From Sulfuritalea sp. (GTDB lineage: Bacteria > Pseudomonadota > Gammaproteobacteria > Burkholderiales > Rhodocyclaceae): 64,000 nucleotides of DNA. Both the position numbers and the translations under genes were made by a program. Below are positions 16,585 to 25,684 of this stretch, in pieces (positions within the stretch are counted from its first letter, which is position 1; each line of letters opens with the position of its first letter). Under the pieces are notes generated by a model that saw nothing but the letters and a program-made list of their open reading frames with translations, was not told where the DNA came from and ran no database searches. The DNA lies in NCBI GenBank assembly GCA_016716965.1, contig JADJUP010000030.1:1-64000 (forward strand). Direction: 5' to 3'.

Positions 16585-17601
16585 TCAGTTCTTGGTCTGA
16601 TCCACAAGCTTGTTCTTTTTGATCCACGGCATCATCGCCCGCAGTTGCTCACCAACCTGCTCAATCGGATGGGCAGCAGTCAGACGACGTCGAGCGGTCA
16701 TCTCCGGATAATTGGTGCGACCTTCAAGGATGAACTTCTTCGCGTACTCACCCTCTTGAATCGCTTTCAGGGCTTCCTTCATCGCGGCGCGCGCTTCGGC
16801 ACCGATCACCTTGGGCCCAGTCACATACTCGCCATACTCGGCATTGTTGGAAATCGAATAATTCATGTTGGCAATGCCACCTTCGAATATCAAATCGACG
16901 ATCAGCTTGACCTCGTGCAGACATTCGAAATAAGCCATTTCCGGAGCGTAGCCCGCATCGGTCAAGGTTTCATAGCCAGCCTTGATCAACTCGACCAGCC
17001 CGCCACAAAGCACTGCCTGTTCGCCGAACAGGTCCGTTTCGGTCTCTTCCCTAAAATTGGTCTCGATTACGCCACCCTTTGTCCCGCCGTTCGCGGCCGC
17101 ATAGGACAACGCAATGTCCTTTGCCTTGCCGGATCTGTCCTGATGAATCGCGATCAACGATGGAACACCACCGCCACGCAGATATTCGGACCTCACCGTA
17201 TGACCGGGACCTTTCGGGGCGATCATGATCACGTCGACATCCGTGCGTGGAACCACCTGGTTGTAATGAACATTGAATCCATGGGCGAATGCCAACGCAG
17301 CACCCTTCTTCATATTCCCTTCCACATCCGCGTGATAAACGGCTGGAATCGTTTCGTCGGGCAAGAGCATCATTACGACATCCGCATCCTTCACCGCCTT
17401 TGCAACCTCCTCGACCTTCAGCCCGGCCTTCTTGGCCTTGTCCCAGGAAGCACCACCCTTGCGAAGACCGACTGTAACCTTGACGCCAGAGTCCTTGAGG
17501 TTCTGTGCATGTGCGTGTCCCTGCGAGCCGTAGCCAACGATAGTGACCTTCTTGCCCTTGATCAGCGAAAGATCCGCATCCTTGTCGTAATAAACTTTCA
17601 T
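16585..17601 (-). CDS. ilvC: Ketol-acid reductoisomerase, class I
   Basis: 338 aa, the short class I length. Isomerises and reduces acetolactate or acetohydroxybutyrate with NADPH and Mg. The Rossmann loop is GYGSQGHAHAQNLKDSG, and the knotted C-terminal domain holds the metal acidic residues in ETDLFGEQAVLCGG and FECLHEVKLIVDLI. The Shine-Dalgarno AAGGAT precedes ATG 17601. Third gene of ilvBHC, 22 nt after ilvH. Confidence 0.97.
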   Translation of the reverse strand: MKVYYDKDADLSLIKGKKVTIVGYGSQGHAHAQNLKDSGVKVTVGLRKGGASWDKAKKAGLKVEEVAKAVKDADVVMMLLPDETIPAVYHADVEGNMKKGAALAFAHGFNVHYNQVVPRTDVDVIMIAPKGPGHTVRSEYLRGGGVPSLIAIHQDRSGKAKDIALSYAAANGGTKGGVIETNFREETETDLFGEQAVLCGGLVELIKAGYETLTDAGYAPEMAYFECLHEVKLIVDLIFEGGIANMNYSISNNAEYGEYVTGPKVIGAEARAAMKEALKAIQEGEYAKKFILEGRTNYPEMTARRRLTAAHPIEQVGEQLRAMMPWIKKNKLVDQTKN

Positions 17602-17623
17602 TCGATATCCTTGTATTCAGATT

Positions 17624-18115
17624 TCAGACTTTGAGAATTCGGTCACCGCGGCCGATGCCGGAAACACCGGTGCGCACGGTTTCGAGAATCAACGATCTGT
17701 CGATAGCTTCAAGAAAAGCATCCAATTTGGACCCATTGCCCGTCAATTCGATGACGTAAGTCGAATCCGTAACGTCGATGATGCGACCGCGAAAAATGTC
17801 TGCGATGCGCTTCATCTCTTCCCGATCCTTGCCGGCTGCCCGGACCTTGACAAGCATCAGTTCGCGCTCGATATGGGCCGCCTCTGATAGATCCACCACC
17901 TTGACGACATCAATCAATTTATTGAGTTGCTTGGTAATCTGCTCGATGACATCGTCGGACCCGGTGCTGACGATGGTCATGCGCGAAAGGGACGCATCTT
18001 CGGTTGGTGCAACGGTCAACGACTCAATATTGAAGGCTCGAGCGGAGAAAAGTCCCGAGACTCGCGAAAGCGCTCCGGCCTCGTTTTCAATGAGAATTGA
18101 AATGATGTGTCGCAT
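17624..18115 (-). CDS. ilvH: Acetolactate synthase small (regulatory) subunit
   Basis: 163 aa. The N-terminal ACT domain MRHIISILIENEAGALSRVSG carries the valine-binding face, and a C-terminal IlvN-type domain follows. Binds and activates the catalytic subunit and confers valine feedback inhibition. It lies 2 nt after ilvB, so translation is likely coupled. Confidence 0.96.
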   Translation of the reverse strand: MRHIISILIENEAGALSRVSGLFSARAFNIESLTVAPTEDASLSRMTIVSTGSDDVIEQITKQLNKLIDVVKVVDLSEAAHIERELMLVKVRAAGKDREEMKRIADIFRGRIIDVTDSTYVIELTGNGSKLDAFLEAIDRSLILETVRTGVSGIGRGDRILKV

Positions 18116-18117
18116 GC

Positions 18118-19827
18118 TTACAATTCCTCAGCCAGAATCATTTCAGACAGACCCTTGCCGGCCGCAACCATGGGATACACGTTCGCCGTCTGATCGGTGA
18201 GAAAGTCCATGAACACCAGATCGTTCTTGTGTTTGGTAAAGGCCTCACGTAGTGCCGGCTCAACATCCGCAGGCCGCTCAATTTTCATACCGACATGACC
18301 GTACGACTCGGCCAGCTTGACGAAATCCGGTAGAGCATCGACATAGGATTCCGCATAGCGATTGCCGTGAAACATCTGCTGCCACTGACGTACCATGCCA
18401 AGGTAACGATTGTTGAGGTTGATGATCTTGATCGGCAGCCGGAATTGCTTTGCCGTCGACAACTCCTGGATGTTCATCTGAATCGAGGCCTCGCCGGTGA
18501 CGCACGCCACGGTGGCTTTTGGATTCGCAAAGCGGACACCCATGGCATACGGCAGACCGACGCCCATGGTTCCCAGGCCGCCAGAATTGATCCAGCGACG
18601 GGGTTTATCGAACTTGTAGTATTGTGCCGCCCACATCTGATGTTGGCCGACATCTGACGTAACAAAGGCGTCACCACCAGTAACCTCGTAGAGCTTCTCG
18701 ACGACATACTGGGGCATGATGATTTCTTTGCCTTGTTTGTACTTCAAGGACTTCTTGCTTCGCCACTCGTCGATCTGCTTCCACCATGCGGCCAAAGCCT
18801 TGGCGTCGGGGACACCCGCCGATGCCTCAAGCAGCTTTTGAAGTTCGTCCAATACGTCTGGAAGATTGCCGACTATTGGAACGTCCACCTTGACGCGTTT
18901 CGATATTGAGGATGGATCGATATCGATATGGATGATCTTTCGTGCAACCTCGCCGAAATGAGCGGGATTGCCGATTACCCGGTCGTCGAACCGAGCTCCG
19001 ACAGCGATGAGAACATCACAGTTCTGCATGGCCATGTTGGCTTCATAAGTGCCGTGCATCCCAAGCATTCCTAGCGACTGCTTGTCAGTGGCCGGGTATC
19101 CACCAAGGCCCATCAGGGTATTGGTTACCGGATACCCTAGGGTGCGGGCAAGTTTAACCAGCCTATCGGCCGCATCCGAGAGAATCACCCCGCCGCCGGC
19201 ATAGATCATCGGGCGCTTTGCATCCAGCAGCATCTGGACTGCCTTCTTGATCTGCCCACCGTGTCCCTTTACCACGGGATTGTATGAGCGCATGGAGATA
19301 CTCTTCGGATATTCGAACTCGCACTTTTGGTTCGTCACATCCTTTGGAATATCCACCAGCACGGGTCCGGGGCGCCCTGTTTTAGCAATGTAGAACGCCT
19401 TCTTCAGGGTAATTGCAAGGTCCCGTACATCCTTTACCAGGAAGTTGTGTTTTACGCAGGGCCGCGTAATGCCGACCGTGTCACACTCCTGAAACGCATC
19501 TTGACCGATGTAGGCCGTCGGAACCTGCCCGCTAATGATCACCATTGGCACGGAATCCATGTGCGCAGTAGCAATGCCAGTTACGGCATTGGTCACGCCA
19601 GGTCCCGATGTCACAAGGCAGACGCCGATCTTGTTGGAAGATCGCGAGTAGGCATCGGCCGCATGTACAGCAGCTTGCTCATGCCTAACCAGAACATGTT
19701 TGAACTTGTCCTGTTTAAACAATTCGTCATAAATGAAAAGGACTGAGCCGCCGGGATAGCCGAACACGTATTCGACTTTTTCCTCTTGCAAGCACCTGAT
19801 AACAATTTCCGCGCCAGTTAGCTGCAT
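18118..19827 (-). CDS. ilvB: Acetolactate synthase large (catalytic) subunit
   Basis: 569 aa. Forms 2-acetolactate or 2-aceto-2-hydroxybutyrate. Catalytic Glu50 lies in VRHEQAAVHAADAY; the FAD-binding central domain follows, then the C-terminal TPP motif, here TGEASIQMNIQEL ending in NLNNRYLGM. The usual GDG is thus written GEA, close to the GEG I recall from other betaproteobacterial enzymes. A strong promoter lies about 40 nt upstream, and no leader peptide fits in the short 5' UTR, so classical attenuation is unlikely. Confidence 0.97.
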   Translation of the reverse strand: MQLTGAEIVIRCLQEEKVEYVFGYPGGSVLFIYDELFKQDKFKHVLVRHEQAAVHAADAYSRSSNKIGVCLVTSGPGVTNAVTGIATAHMDSVPMVIISGQVPTAYIGQDAFQECDTVGITRPCVKHNFLVKDVRDLAITLKKAFYIAKTGRPGPVLVDIPKDVTNQKCEFEYPKSISMRSYNPVVKGHGGQIKKAVQMLLDAKRPMIYAGGGVILSDAADRLVKLARTLGYPVTNTLMGLGGYPATDKQSLGMLGMHGTYEANMAMQNCDVLIAVGARFDDRVIGNPAHFGEVARKIIHIDIDPSSISKRVKVDVPIVGNLPDVLDELQKLLEASAGVPDAKALAAWWKQIDEWRSKKSLKYKQGKEIIMPQYVVEKLYEVTGGDAFVTSDVGQHQMWAAQYYKFDKPRRWINSGGLGTMGVGLPYAMGVRFANPKATVACVTGEASIQMNIQELSTAKQFRLPIKIINLNNRYLGMVRQWQQMFHGNRYAESYVDALPDFVKLAESYGHVGMKIERPADVEPALREAFTKHKNDLVFMDFLTDQTANVYPMVAAGKGLSEMILAEEL

Positions 19828-19865
19828 CGATTACACCTGTTGCACTTTTTTGAGTGAAACACGTA

Positions 19866-19894
19866 ACCATACTGACTCGTTCGCAAATGGTCAA
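19866..19894 (-). promoter_or_regulatory. Sigma-70 promoter of ilvBHC
   Basis: On the minus strand TTGACC (19894-19889), 17-bp spacer, TATGGT (19871-19866). Predicted start near 19859, giving a leader of about 30 nt before the ilvB ATG. Confidence 0.75.
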
Positions 19895-19992
19895 GAATTA
19901 TGTCTCCTATTTCCGTTCTGGAAACGACATTCTTAGGGACTATAGTTCGGCATTGGAGTTTTTAAATTGCATTCAAGCTGCAGGAGAAGCTT

Positions 19993-20556
19993 CTGGGTTC
20001 CCGAACTGAACTATCAGATTTCCTCGCCGGCGTAGAACGACGTGCCTTCAAGCAGGCGATGTTTGCAATACGGAACGAGGAAACAGCACTGGACATCGTT
20101 CAGGATGCGATGATGCGTCTTGCAGAAAAGTACGGTGATCGGCCTGTTCTCGAATGGCCGATGCTGTTTCAGAGAATATTGCAGAACGCCATACGCGATT
20201 GCTACCGGCGCTCAAAAGTAAGGTCTCTATGGACAACACTGCTATCGTCGCTGTCCGCTAGAGGGGACGACGAAGCGGATCCACTCGAAACTTTTGCTGC
20301 TGACCAGGAGTCAGATGGGCTTCGGGGTCCAGAAAGGGAACTGGAACGCTCGCAACTAATTGTAACTATTGAAAAAGAGATAGCGAAATTGCCGACACGT
20401 CAACGCGAAGCCTTTCTGATGCGTTACTGGGAGGAAATGGATATTGCCGAGACCGCTGCGGCGATGGGGTGCACGGAAGGGAGCGTAAAAACGCACTGTT
20501 CGCGTGCCACACATACTTTGGCTGCAGCGCTAAAGGCAAAGGGTATAGAGCTATGA
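19993..20556 (+). CDS. ECF RNA polymerase sigma factor, apparent CTG start
   Basis: 187 aa from CTG 19993. Sigma region 2 spans DIVQDAMMRLAEKYGDRP and region 4 ends in IAETAAAMGCTEGSVKTHCSRA, the -35-binding helix-turn-helix. The only in-frame ATG (20059) would remove about 22 conserved-looking residues (TELSDFLAGVERRAFKQAM). The frame is closed at 19963 and contains no ATG, GTG or TTG before 20059. CTG 19993 has AGGAG 6 nt upstream and yields GSRTELSDFL, matching my recollection of this betaproteobacterial family, where it sits next to ilvB and is followed by DUF3619. No typical anti-sigma gene is recognised; the DUF3619 membrane protein is a candidate partner. Confidence 0.8.
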   Translation: MGSRTELSDFLAGVERRAFKQAMFAIRNEETALDIVQDAMMRLAEKYGDRPVLEWPMLFQRILQNAIRDCYRRSKVRSLWTTLLSSLSARGDDEADPLETFAADQESDGLRGPERELERSQLIVTIEKEIAKLPTRQREAFLMRYWEEMDIAETAAAMGCTEGSVKTHCSRATHTLAAALKAKGIEL

Positions 20557-20939
20557 ATCAGGATGCAGAATTCGGTTACAAGACAAGACAAGTCCTTAAC
20601 AAAGATGTGGATTCCTTGGAAACCAGGGTTGTAATCCGCCTTCAGGAAGCTCGTCAAAAGGCATTGAACATGCAACGGGCGCAAGTTCACGGACTGCGTT
20701 TGGCCGGCATCGGGCACAGTATTGAGCTGGCGGTATATCCCTACGCAACGAGTCTGCTTGCAGCCATGGCTCTGGTAATTGGCGCGACCGGAACGTATTA
20801 CTGGAATGCTTTCGAGCAAGCGCAGGAATATGAAGAAGTCGACAGCGCCCTTCTTGCCGACGAACTTCCGCCATCCGCCTATCTTGACCGAGGCTTCCAC
20901 GCATGGCTCGAAAACGCCTCGGACTCGTCCTCGCAGTAG
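20553..20939 (+). CDS. DUF3619 single-pass membrane protein
   Basis: 128 aa. Hydrophilic N-terminus (VLNKDVDSLETRVVIRLQEARQKAL), one membrane helix (YATSLLAAMALVIGATGTYYW) and an acidic periplasmic tail (EYEEVDSALLADELPPSAYLDRGF). Overlaps the sigma factor stop by 4 bp. The cytoplasm-helix-periplasm layout and position directly after an ECF sigma gene are what an anti-sigma factor would show, but there is no recognised anti-sigma domain, so this is only suggestive. Confidence 0.75.
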   Translation: MNQDAEFGYKTRQVLNKDVDSLETRVVIRLQEARQKALNMQRAQVHGLRLAGIGHSIELAVYPYATSLLAAMALVIGATGTYYWNAFEQAQEYEEVDSALLADELPPSAYLDRGFHAWLENASDSSSQ

Positions 20940-21427
20940 CGCTTTGGCTGGTTGCTCCGATCAGCAACGCCGTCATCGTACCCCCGTTATCGCAACCATC
21001 CTGGAGTGAGTTGAATGCGGAGCAAAAGCGCACGCTCGCTCCACTTGCGGGCGAATGGGACAAGATGGAAGGATTTCGGCGCAAGAAATGGCTGGGCATT
21101 GCACAGCGCTACCAAACGCTAAGCCCGGACGAACAAACCCGCATGCAACGAAGGATGACGACATGGGCAAAGCTCACCCCTGACGAACGACGGCGCGCGC
21201 GCGACCAGTACAAATCCCTGCAAAAAGCCCCCCCTGAAAAGAAAGAGGCAGTAAAGCTCAAATGGCAGGAATACAAAGATCTTCCAGAGGGTGAGAAAGA
21301 CCGTCTAAAAGCCCAGACCACTAAGCGGCCGACTCAGCGCCCAGCCCCGCCCAAGGTATCTGGCTCCCCTGCTAAACCGCCGGATGCTGACAGGCGCACT
21401 GTTGCTGCGCCTGCCACAACGCACTAG
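20903..21427 (+). CDS. DUF3106 secreted or periplasmic protein
   Basis: 174 aa. Signal peptide LGLVLAVALWLVAPISNA, then repeated short helices of the form WSELNAEQKRTLAPLAGEW, LSPDEQTRMQRRM and LTPDERRRARDQYK, typical of DUF3106 and reminiscent of the LTxxQ helices of CpxP/Spy chaperones. A basic Pro-rich tail follows. It overlaps the DUF3619 gene by 37 bp in another frame, so the four-gene sigma module is compactly co-transcribed. A role in envelope stress is plausible but unproven. Confidence 0.8.
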   Translation: MARKRLGLVLAVALWLVAPISNAVIVPPLSQPSWSELNAEQKRTLAPLAGEWDKMEGFRRKKWLGIAQRYQTLSPDEQTRMQRRMTTWAKLTPDERRRARDQYKSLQKAPPEKKEAVKLKWQEYKDLPEGEKDRLKAQTTKRPTQRPAPPKVSGSPAKPPDADRRTVAAPATTH

Positions 21428-21445
21428 CGCCAACCCTTCTACACA

Positions 21446-21874
21446 ATGTCAGAACCTGAATTCGCCCCCCCTGGGCTAGGTCGGCGCATTGCATGCATGG
21501 CTTACGAAAGCCTGCTCCTAATCGGAGTGCTTTCAGTCGGATTTATGTTGCCGCAGATGATACTGGGAATCGGATTCAACATGCTGCTGCCCGGCTGGGT
21601 CCTCCTTGGCAATGTATTCATGGTGGTTGGATGTTATTTCCTCTGGTACTGGCATCACGGAGGTCAAACCCTTGCAATGCAAACCTGGAAGGTCAAGATT
21701 TCGACTCCGAGCGGAGCAAAACCAAGCCTTCCCCGCCTGGCATTGCGATACGCCCTGAGTTGGCCAAGCCTGATTTACTTTGGCGTGGGAATCTTTTGGT
21801 CGCTGATTGATAAGGATCGGCAATTTCTACATGACCGGTTAGCCGGAACTCGGCTGATATTCAAGCCGCGCTAG
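21446..21874 (+). CDS. RDD-family membrane protein
   Basis: 142 aa with four hydrophobic segments. The family's first Arg lies in GLGRRIACMAYESLLLIG and the paired Asp motif in DKDRQFLHDRLAGTRLIF at the C-terminus; the middle QTLAMQTWKVKI segment is also typical. Last gene of the sigma-DUF3619-DUF3106-RDD unit. Some RDD proteins act as ion antiporters; no specific function can be assigned. It ends 7 nt before the convergent lptG stop. Confidence 0.85.
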   Translation: MSEPEFAPPGLGRRIACMAYESLLLIGVLSVGFMLPQMILGIGFNMLLPGWVLLGNVFMVVGCYFLWYWHHGGQTLAMQTWKVKISTPSGAKPSLPRLALRYALSWPSLIYFGVGIFWSLIDKDRQFLHDRLAGTRLIFKPR

Positions 21875-21880
21875 CAGAGC

Positions 21881-22966
21881 TCAGCGCCTCTCAACCCACC
21901 AGAGTAGCACTGCCGCAGTCATCAGGAATATTACGCTGGGAGTAATTGCAGAAAAGAACGGCGGCCAACTGTTGATCACGCCAAGGCTTGAGAACAGCCC
22001 ATTGAGCATATGAAAGCCTATGCCGAGCATGATGCCGGCAAATACTCTGATGCTGACTGCGCCCATCCTGTCCTGCATGTAGGCGAAAGGCAGAGCCAGC
22101 GCCATCATCACGATGGCGGCCAGTGGATAGATCAACTTTTTCCAAATAGCAATGTCGTATCGATCGGTCTTTTGCTGGTTTCCGCTCAAATGCCGAATGT
22201 ACAGGTACAAGTTCACCAATGACATGCGCTCGGGCACAACCATTAGCACGGCAAGAAGATCCGGATTGAGCGCTGACTTCCAAATCAGTTCGCGATACTT
22301 TTCGACATGCGCGGCATCGCCGGTAAACACGGTGCGCACCACACCGTTCAGCAGCCAGGTGCCATCTTTTATGTAGCGTCCGCCGTCGGCATGGCTGATC
22401 GAGCGTAGTTGGAAGCCGTCATCAAAATCGAATACCCGTACGTTTTGCAATGATGTATCGGGCAGCACCTCCCGCACATTGACGAACGAGCGCTCGTCCC
22501 GAACCCACAAACCCGAACGAAACTCCTGCGCCACGAGCGCGCCCATGGCTTTTAGCCGTAGCTGCTGTGCCGCACGTTCCGAGGGCGGGGCGACCAACTC
22601 GCCGACCAACAGGGTCAGTGCAGAAAATACAATACCGATCTTGGCAAGCGCGCCCAGAAAATCGCGGGTCGAAAGTCCAGCCGCACGCAGCACCGTAATC
22701 TCGGAGTGACGCGCCAGTACCGTCAGTGCATACAAGGTGCCAATCAGTACGCCGATCGGAAACAGTTCATATAGCCTTCCGGGCAGAGTAAGGATCACGT
22801 AACCCAGTGCATGCTGAATCTGGTAACCGCCCTTGCCTATGCTTTCAAGTTGGTGGATCAGGTCAAAAAACGCAAACAACATTAGAAATGCAAGCAGCAC
22901 GAGGCCGGTCGTTGCATAGATCTCGCGCGCTAGGTGCCGCTCATAAATCTTCAGTGTCAGCGCCAA
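21881..22966 (-). CDS. lptG: LPS export system permease LptG
   Basis: 361 aa from a TTG start at 22966. This TTG is preceded by GGAGG at 5 nt and gives MALTLKIYERHLAREIY, the normal LptG N-terminus; a longer frame has no such support. Inner-membrane half-transporter of LptB2FG with six membrane helices and a periplasmic beta-jellyroll between the third and fourth. It overlaps the lptF stop by 10 bp. The lptB, lptC and lptA genes are elsewhere. Confidence 0.93.
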   Translation of the reverse strand: MALTLKIYERHLAREIYATTGLVLLAFLMLFAFFDLIHQLESIGKGGYQIQHALGYVILTLPGRLYELFPIGVLIGTLYALTVLARHSEITVLRAAGLSTRDFLGALAKIGIVFSALTLLVGELVAPPSERAAQQLRLKAMGALVAQEFRSGLWVRDERSFVNVREVLPDTSLQNVRVFDFDDGFQLRSISHADGGRYIKDGTWLLNGVVRTVFTGDAAHVEKYRELIWKSALNPDLLAVLMVVPERMSLVNLYLYIRHLSGNQQKTDRYDIAIWKKLIYPLAAIVMMALALPFAYMQDRMGAVSIRVFAGIMLGIGFHMLNGLFSSLGVINSWPPFFSAITPSVIFLMTAAVLLWWVERR

Positions 22967-24039
22967 CGCAACCTCCCCCAGGCAAGAGGGTTCTGGCGCC
23001 GATAGAAAAGCACGACAAGAAGCGCAAACATCCCGACATGCACCGCCCATATGCCGATTTCGAAACGCAATTTGCCTTGTGCGACCCATGCCTGACTCAC
23101 ACTCAGCAGGTTGCTGTAGATCATGTAGGTGAGCAGCGCAAAGATGAGGTTGTTGGCGCGTCCTGCGCGCGGATTGACGAACGCAAGGGGTATTGCAAGT
23201 ACGGCAAGATTCAGTGCCGCCAAGGGTAACCCAATACGCCAGAGCAACTCGGCCAAATGAGCTGGTTGCGGATCACGCAACAAATCCGAAAGTGATTTGG
23301 TACGGGGAGAATCCTCAAAGCCACGGGCTTCCTTTGTTTCGATCCTGACGAAGTATCGATCGAATTCCATTACCCGATACTCCGCCGTACCTGCCGTGCC
23401 TTCATAACGACGACCGCGATCCAGAACCAGGAATCTGTCGCCATTGCCCATGGTTTCAGTATGACCTTGTGCTGTAGCCATGACCCCCAGTCGGCCCTGC
23501 TGGATCGAACTGATGAATACGTTCTTTACCTTCCCATCTTCACCAGCAACGCTTTCGACAAAAAATACGCGATCGGCAGAACTCGATTCGTTGAATGCAC
23601 CGGGCGACACCCGCGCCACATCATCCCGCTGGTTCATTGTCTGGCGATAGGTCTCGCTTTTCCAGTTTGCCCACGGCGCAAGCAACAGGGAAAGCAAGGC
23701 AATCACCACCACTGGCGGAACCGAGAATTTCAATACGGGAACGACCCACGACGTCAGGGGAATCCCCGAAGCCAGCCACACGACCATTTCCGAATCTCGA
23801 TACCAGCGCGACAACGTCATGAGTACGGCGATGAACACCGTCAGCGACAAAAGCACCGGCAAATAGCTGATCGCCCGAAAGCCGAGCAATGCAATAACAG
23901 CTTCAGATGCCAGTTTCCCGCCCGCTGCATCCCCCAGAAGCCGGATCAACTGGGTGGTCATCAAGATCGCGAACAGCGCAACGAAAACCCCAGCCGCCGT
24001 ATGGGTGAACTCCCGAATTGCGGCTCGCTGAAAAATCAT
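22957..24039 (-). CDS. lptF: LPS export system permease LptF
   Basis: 360 aa, YjgP/YjgQ family. It begins MIFQRAAIREFTHTAAGVFVAL, with membrane helices at both ends and a periplasmic domain in the middle (MEFDRYFVRIETKEARG). Forms the LptF half of the exporter that extracts LPS from the inner membrane. First gene of lptFG, divergent from pepA as in many proteobacteria. Confidence 0.95.
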   Translation of the reverse strand: MIFQRAAIREFTHTAAGVFVALFAILMTTQLIRLLGDAAGGKLASEAVIALLGFRAISYLPVLLSLTVFIAVLMTLSRWYRDSEMVVWLASGIPLTSWVVPVLKFSVPPVVVIALLSLLLAPWANWKSETYRQTMNQRDDVARVSPGAFNESSSADRVFFVESVAGEDGKVKNVFISSIQQGRLGVMATAQGHTETMGNGDRFLVLDRGRRYEGTAGTAEYRVMEFDRYFVRIETKEARGFEDSPRTKSLSDLLRDPQPAHLAELLWRIGLPLAALNLAVLAIPLAFVNPRAGRANNLIFALLTYMIYSNLLSVSQAWVAQGKLRFEIGIWAVHVGMFALLVVLFYRRQNPLAWGRLRWR

Positions 24040-24059
24040 CGCTTAGCAGAATGTCCGCT

Positions 24060-24089
24060 TTGACATTTGGAGAAAACTTGAGGAATAAT
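24060..24089 (+). promoter_or_regulatory. Sigma-70 promoter of pepA
   Basis: Consensus -35 TTGACA (24060-24065), 18-bp spacer, AATAAT (24084-24089). Predicted start near 24096, about 65 nt before the pepA start. Confidence 0.7.
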
Positions 24090-24160
24090 GGCCATCAGCA
24101 ACGAAATCGCCCGAAACACGATGCTTTCGTGGATTTCCAGCCGCCAGAAGGGAGTATGTT

Positions 24161-25684
24161 TTGGAATTTAGCATAAAAAGCGGAAGCCCGGAAAAGCAGC
24201 GCAGTGCCTGTGTCGTAGTCGGAGTTTTCGAGACAAGAAAGCTTTCCGCCGCGGCTGAAACAATTGACCAGGCCTCCCAACAATTTCTCAGCGATATCCT
24301 TCGTCGTGGCGACATGGAAGGCAAGGCGGGTACCAGCCTGTTACTCCATGGAGTTTCTGGTATCGAAGCGGACCGCGTCCTTTTGGTGGGGCTTGGCAAG
24401 GAACGGGAATTCCGCGAGAAGGAATACCGTGCCGCAATAGCGACAGCGGTCCGCCAGCTAAATGAAACCGGGGGCTTCGACGGAACTGTGTTCCTGACCG
24501 AACTGGCCGTAAGAAAACGTGATGTGCCCTGGAAAATCCGGCAAGCCGCGATAGTGGCGCACGAAACCCTGTATCGATTCGACCGGCTCAAGTCGAAAAA
24601 GGATGCCGTACGGCGTCCTTTGCGCAAACTGACATTTTGCGTCGCCCGCCGCAACGAACTTGCCGCCGCGGAACTGGCACTCGCACAAGGTGTGGCGACG
24701 GGTGCAGGGGTTGAACTGGCGAAAGACCTTGGCAACCTACCCGGCAACATCTGTACGCCGAGCTATCTAGCCGACCAGGCTCGGCAGCTCGCGAAATCGC
24801 ATGGACTGGCTGTCGATGTCCTTGACCGAGTTGACATGGAGAAGCTGGGTATGAACACCCTGCTTTCGGTCGCGCGCGGATCGCACGAACCACCAAAATT
24901 CATTGTCCTGCGCCACTCCGGTGGCCCTGCCGAAGCTAAACCGGTAGTCCTTGTCGGCAAGGGCATCACGTTCGATTCCGGCGGCATTTCGCTCAAGCCC
25001 GGCGCGGAAATGGACGAAATGAAGTATGACATGTGCGGCGCTGCCAGCGTACTTGGAACACTCAAGTCCGTCGCCATGATGAAACTGCCGCTCAACGTCG
25101 TCGGTGTGATTCCCTCGACGGAAAACATGCCCGGCGGCGCTGCAACGAAGCCGGGCGATGTAATCACCTCGATGTCGGGCCAGACAGTGGAGATACTCAA
25201 CACAGATGCCGAGGGGCGACTGATCCTTTGCGACGCGCTAACCTATGTCGAGCGCTTCGACCCGCAATGCGTGGTCGATATCGCAACGCTGACCGGAGCT
25301 TGCGTCATTGCACTAGGTCACGTCGCGACCGGATTGCTGGCGAACAACGAAAGCCTTGCAAAGGAATTGATCGATGCCGGCCAGGAAGCGTACGACCGAG
25401 CTTGGCAGATGCCCCTTTGGGATGATTACCAAGAACAGCTAAAGAGCAACTTCGCCGACATGGCGAATATCGGCGGAAAACCGGCGGGGACAATTACCGC
25501 GGCCTGCTTTCTGGCAAGGTTCACTGAAAAGTACCAATGGGCGCACCTTGACATTGCCGGCACGGCATGGCGCTCCGGCAAGGAAAAAGGTGCCACGGGC
25601 CGACCAGTTCCCATGCTGAGCCAGTTTCTTATCGACCGTGCCGGCATTGCAGGAGTATCCGGGGGCAAACGCAAACGGAAATGA
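24161..25684 (+). CDS. pepA: Leucyl aminopeptidase (M17)
   Basis: 507 aa from TTG 24161, with AAGGGAG 6 nt upstream; the nearby ATG 24156 reads a six-codon dead end in another frame. Cytosolic two-metal aminopeptidase that removes N-terminal Leu and other residues; in E. coli PepA is also a DNA-binding architectural protein. Metal and catalytic motifs are VGKGITFDSGGISLKPG, MKYDMCGAA and the M17 signature NTDAEGRL. The stop overlaps the holC start (ATGA). Confidence 0.96.
   Translation: MEFSIKSGSPEKQRSACVVVGVFETRKLSAAAETIDQASQQFLSDILRRGDMEGKAGTSLLLHGVSGIEADRVLLVGLGKEREFREKEYRAAIATAVRQLNETGGFDGTVFLTELAVRKRDVPWKIRQAAIVAHETLYRFDRLKSKKDAVRRPLRKLTFCVARRNELAAAELALAQGVATGAGVELAKDLGNLPGNICTPSYLADQARQLAKSHGLAVDVLDRVDMEKLGMNTLLSVARGSHEPPKFIVLRHSGGPAEAKPVVLVGKGITFDSGGISLKPGAEMDEMKYDMCGAASVLGTLKSVAMMKLPLNVVGVIPSTENMPGGAATKPGDVITSMSGQTVEILNTDAEGRLILCDALTYVERFDPQCVVDIATLTGACVIALGHVATGLLANNESLAKELIDAGQEAYDRAWQMPLWDDYQEQLKSNFADMANIGGKPAGTITAACFLARFTEKYQWAHLDIAGTAWRSGKEKGATGRPVPMLSQFLIDRAGIAGVSGGKRKRK

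Noticed and set aside
24156..24176. ATG 24156 as the pepA start
   Set aside because: It is in a different frame and stops after six codons; TTG 24161 with AAGGGAG fits.
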